This document shows, piece by piece, positions 61,481 through 64,000 of a stretch of DNA of 64,000 bases (position 1 is the stretch's first letter; each line of letters opens with the position of its first letter). The stretch is taken from the NCBI GenBank assembly GCA_965249205.1, contig CBDFLL010000005.1, forward strand, positions 1,116,001 to 1,180,000. Direction: 5' to 3'. A program made the translations under genes and the position numbers. This DNA comes from JAQBVV01 sp965249205. Its GTDB lineage: Bacteria; Acidobacteriota; Vicinamibacteria; Vicinamibacterales; UBA2999. The notes beneath the pieces were generated by a model. It searched no databases. It was not told the origin of the DNA and saw only the letters and a list, made by a program, of their open reading frames with translations.

Positions 61481-64000
61481 CTACAGAAGCGCCTCAAGCC
61501 TCTTCGCCAACTCACCGCCACGAACAATCTTGCTCGGGTCCTGCTGAATCTCCTGTAGCCGCGCGGTCGCGACCTTCGCATCTTCCTTGTCACCCTCAAT
61601 CTCGGTGGTCAACAGCTTCCACGACTGCTCTATTTCCGCGTGCGCGGCCTCTTGGTACTCCATCCCCTTAATAACTGGTAAGCCGATGCCCTCAAGGAGC
61701 CCGCGATCCTGTGGGACGGGAACGACGATGTTCTCCACGTCGTCCACTTCCAAATGGTCCACGATGGCCCCGTAGATATTTGCTTTCAACTGGTGCTGGC
61801 CGAGCGGGGACAGGAGGTACTGATACAGATAGCCTCTCAGCGCCTCGTCTTCGACTTCGACACGAATCAGATTATTCGTACCGATGGCCCCGTCGTGGTA
61901 GCTCGTGACGTACACGATCCGGCCTACTGTCCCAGAGTCAGTGATCAGGATCATCCCTCGCGAGAGGTAGAGCTTCTCGATCATCTTTTTCTGGATCGGC
62001 TTTGCCCGGTTTAAGTCGAGGTACTTGATGTTCTCGCCACGTGTTTGCGTGATCGCGTTGCCGGTGAAATAGCGCAGGATGCCCGGACCAGACGTGACGC
62101 CCTTCTCGGCGTACGGACGTTTGAACCTCGGCCCCGCGTAAATCTTCGCGAGGTGGCCGAGACGTTCAGCGGTCCACTGCTCCTGCTCACCTAGGAGGAG
62201 CGCGGCTTGTCGTGCGGCCGAGTAGCGGGGCAGATAGCGTACAGGGTTGAGGTTGAGATTGTCCGTGAGTTTGGCTCGCGGAATCTTGAAGTAGTAGTCA
62301 GAATCGGGCTTCTTGCCCTTTTGGATGGTCTCCCATGCGGCGAAAATATCGTCGGCATCATGATCGAGCACCTGCCGCCCATCCACGATAATCTCGTCGC
62401 CCTTGCTATCGGTCTTGTAGATGGGCTCTCCGACGCCGTTGTGCCCGATACCCTGCGAGATCGCCATGAAGATCGCATAGTCGTCTTCCTTGGAGGATTC
62501 GGTCTTCTTCTTTTCCAGCACGAGGAGCGCGGCTTTCGCGTCCGTGTGCGGCTTGAACGTGTCGTCGTGACAGTTAACAACGGCGAGGACTCGCGTCTCT
62601 CGCAATATCAACATGCGGACAGGGAGGGCCTTGTCATTGTCGAGTACGCCACGAGGCACGACGATGCCGATTCGACCGCCCGGCTGTACCCAGGTGATAC
62701 ACCGCTCAACGAACAGGTACTCGGGCGGCACGCCTTCACCAGACAGCGCCGTAGTCGGGGCGAGTTCTCCTCTAGTGCGCCGCCACGCGTGACCGACTTG
62801 GAACTGCTCTAGAATCTCCGGTTCACGCTCGGCCGTGATTTTGTGTGCAGACGTGGCTCCGAAGGGTGGGTTCGTCAAAATAATTGTCGGGGGGCTCGTC
62901 TTCGGCTGAAATCCACGTGGGAGGCGACCAACGGGCTCAAGACTATCGCCCCGCACAAGTCCAGAGTGTCCGTCGCTCGCAAGCACCATGTTCGTGCGTG
63001 CGACCTTCACGAGCTTCGGCGACTTGTCTATACCGAAGATACGATTCCGAAATGCATGTACCGTTTTGGTTTTCGATGCTCGCGTGCGGTCGGACTGCAT
63101 GATGTTCCGCGTGACGTGACGCATCGCAGAAATCAAAAAACCGCCCGACCCCATCGCTGGATCAAGAATCACGTCACGTTCACCAGGATCGACGAGCTTC
63201 ACGATCAACTGCACCATGATCCGGTGCGTGAAGTACTGCCCCCGATCGCCTTTCAAGTGAGACCCGACGTACACCTCATAAGCTGCACCGACGACGTCGT
63301 AAATCTCATCGGACTCGTCATCGGCCACGAACCGGAAGTCCTGAAGCTCAGAGACCACCGTCGCGATCTCCCGGTCTCCTGCCGTGATGCGTTCGTGTTC
63401 GTCGAAGATAGCCGTGTTGTCGTCGCGCACGTCTTCAAATAATCGCCGCGCGCGGCCAGCCACGCGCTTGCGACCGTCCGCTGATTGCAGTTCAGTCGCG
63501 GTGCAACGGAACTCGCAGGTGTCGCCAGGATTCAGTTCATCGCGGTACTTCGCGAGGATGATCCGCACCATGTCCATCGCGAGATCGTCCGAGTCGATGC
63601 CGACTTTGTAGAGTGCGTTGTGACACCGCTTGAACGTCTCAACAAGATCATGTGGGGTGCGAAGTTGGTGCTTCTTGTGCTTCCCGATCGCGTCCCAGTC
63701 CTCATCGGCGTGTGGGATGTTCGGCCACTCGTCAAGATGGTTCTTGACACGATGCAGATAGAGCGGTGCGTCCTTGTCGTTCAGCCAGACGCCACCTTCG
63801 GCAGAACTCGCGAAAATGTAGGACTTGAGTTGCGCCTGTCCGCTCTTTTGGTCTGGTGCCTTTGTCTCGACAATCAGGCGAATGCGACCCTGATCCTTGC
63901 GCGTGGCGGTTTCTGGTGCGTCGTAGATCGCGATGTCCGCGAATTTGGTGCCGGAGCCGATCTGGATCGGCGTATTGAACACCATCAGGGCCTTCGCGTA
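61481..64000 (-). CDS. Fused restriction-modification protein (type IIG/type I-like), partial at window edge
   Basis: At least 834 residues; the frame remains open to the window end. A PD-(D/E)xK-like endonuclease sits at the front (ADIAIYD ... RLIVETK, Asp about 17, Glu 40, Lys 42 counted from the Met at 63,985). Next comes an N6-adenine methylase with SAM motif VILDPAMGSGGFLISAM (about 270) and catalytic ILTNPPFG (about 370). A target-recognition-like C-terminus (TGNAITQTRG and RVEVEDEALRGYLYQYLLSPLGQ, about 650-800) resembles HsdS half-domains. This order in one chain fits single-polypeptide type IIG enzymes. It protects against foreign DNA. The toxin-like gene follows directly. Confidence 0.8.
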   Translation of the reverse strand, partial: YAKALMVFNTPIQIGSGTKFADIAIYDAPETATRKDQGRIRLIVETKAPDQKSGQAQLKSYIFASSAEGGVWLNDKDAPLYLHRVKNHLDEWPNIPHADEDWDAIGKHKKHQLRTPHDLVETFKRCHNALYKVGIDSDDLAMDMVRIILAKYRDELNPGDTCEFRCTATELQSADGRKRVAGRARRLFEDVRDDNTAIFDEHERITAGDREIATVVSELQDFRFVADDESDEIYDVVGAAYEVYVGSHLKGDRGQYFTHRIMVQLIVKLVDPGERDVILDPAMGSGGFLISAMRHVTRNIMQSDRTRASKTKTVHAFRNRIFGIDKSPKLVKVARTNMVLASDGHSGLVRGDSLEPVGRLPRGFQPKTSPPTIILTNPPFGATSAHKITAEREPEILEQFQVGHAWRRTRGELAPTTALSGEGVPPEYLFVERCITWVQPGGRIGIVVPRGVLDNDKALPVRMLILRETRVLAVVNCHDDTFKPHTDAKAALLVLEKKKTESSKEDDYAIFMAISQGIGHNGVGEPIYKTDSKGDEIIVDGRQVLDHDADDIFAAWETIQKGKKPDSDYYFKIPRAKLTDNLNLNPVRYLPRYSAARQAALLLGEQEQWTAERLGHLAKIYAGPRFKRPYAEKGVTSGPGILRYFTGNAITQTRGENIKYLDLNRAKPIQKKMIEKLYLSRGMILITDSGTVGRIVYVTSYHDGAIGTNNLIRVEVEDEALRGYLYQYLLSPLGQHQLKANIYGAIVDHLEVDDVENIVVPVPQDRGLLEGIGLPVIKGMEYQEAAHAEIEQSWKLLTTEIEGDKEDAKVATARLQEIQQDPSKIVRGGELAKRLEALL

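Noticed and set aside
1..64000. CRISPR array, tRNA or rRNA genes
   Set aside because: I looked for short regularly spaced repeats and for tRNA/rRNA signatures and saw none, but this was by eye and not by a covariance search.

Overview
This is a GC-rich bacterial window with a heavily rearranged layout. Two features suggest an Acidobacteriota-like (possibly Vicinamibacteria or Gemmatimonadota) genome or metagenome contig: the DUF5916 outer-membrane-type protein, and the mix of M16 peptidase, PQQ dehydrogenase and lasso cluster with HPr kinase. This placement is inference; no rRNA or tRNA gene was seen.

Core metabolic genes recur across the window in pieces. They are: a dicupin protein coupled to a TRIP13/Pch2-like AAA ATPase with a His-rich tail, a ferric-type ABC solute-binding protein (4.2-7.5 kb), a 4,5-dihydroxyphthalate-decarboxylase-like enzyme, a PQQ dehydrogenase, two class II aldolase/adducin enzymes (11.4-15.8 kb), an AroE-like dehydrogenase, an SLC13 transporter, a His-rich EutA-like ASKHA protein, an ABC permease and ATPase (35.2-42.3 kb), a ThDP enzyme and a beta-hydroxyacid dehydrogenase (56.3-59.1 kb). 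Together they look like uptake and catabolism of an aromatic or hydroxy acid. Broken second copies of several of these genes sit at the edges of the inserted blocks, so the window reads as a patchwork of paralogous operon copies.

Inserted blocks: (i) 8.0-11.3 kb, a frameshifted IS91-type transposase and an intact ISNCY-type element. (ii) 16-24.6 kb, a cyclooxygenase-like haem peroxidase and a RoxA-like dihaem cytochrome, both broken by insertion sequences; IS5-type, IS630-type and IS1380-type elements are delimited here to the base. (iii) 24.9-35.2 kb, a sugar-tailoring island (two Fe(II)/2OG oxygenases, an AT-rich methyltransferase, formyltransferase, DegT aminotransferase, SDR, SpsF-like cytidylyltransferase, aldo/keto reductase) flanked by direct repeats of aroE plus the SLC13 start. 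(iv) 42.4-56.2 kb, a lasso-peptide cluster, a candidate DsrE-like selenoprotein gene with an in-frame UGA, a second copy of the IS5-type element, a beheaded M16 peptidase and a large alpha/beta-hydrolase-like protein.

The right end (59-64 kb) holds a lactonase-type beta-propeller, two very small proteins, a RelE/ParE-like toxin and a fused restriction-methylation protein that runs off the window.

The strongest points for follow-up are the lasso cluster, with a precursor ending in Ser next to an HPr-kinase homologue (predicted phospho-lasso peptide), and the DsrE-like UGA gene with a SECIS-like hairpin. Next come the pairing of His-tailed EutA-like and TRIP13-like ATPases with metal-type transport and cupins, and the repeat-bounded islands.
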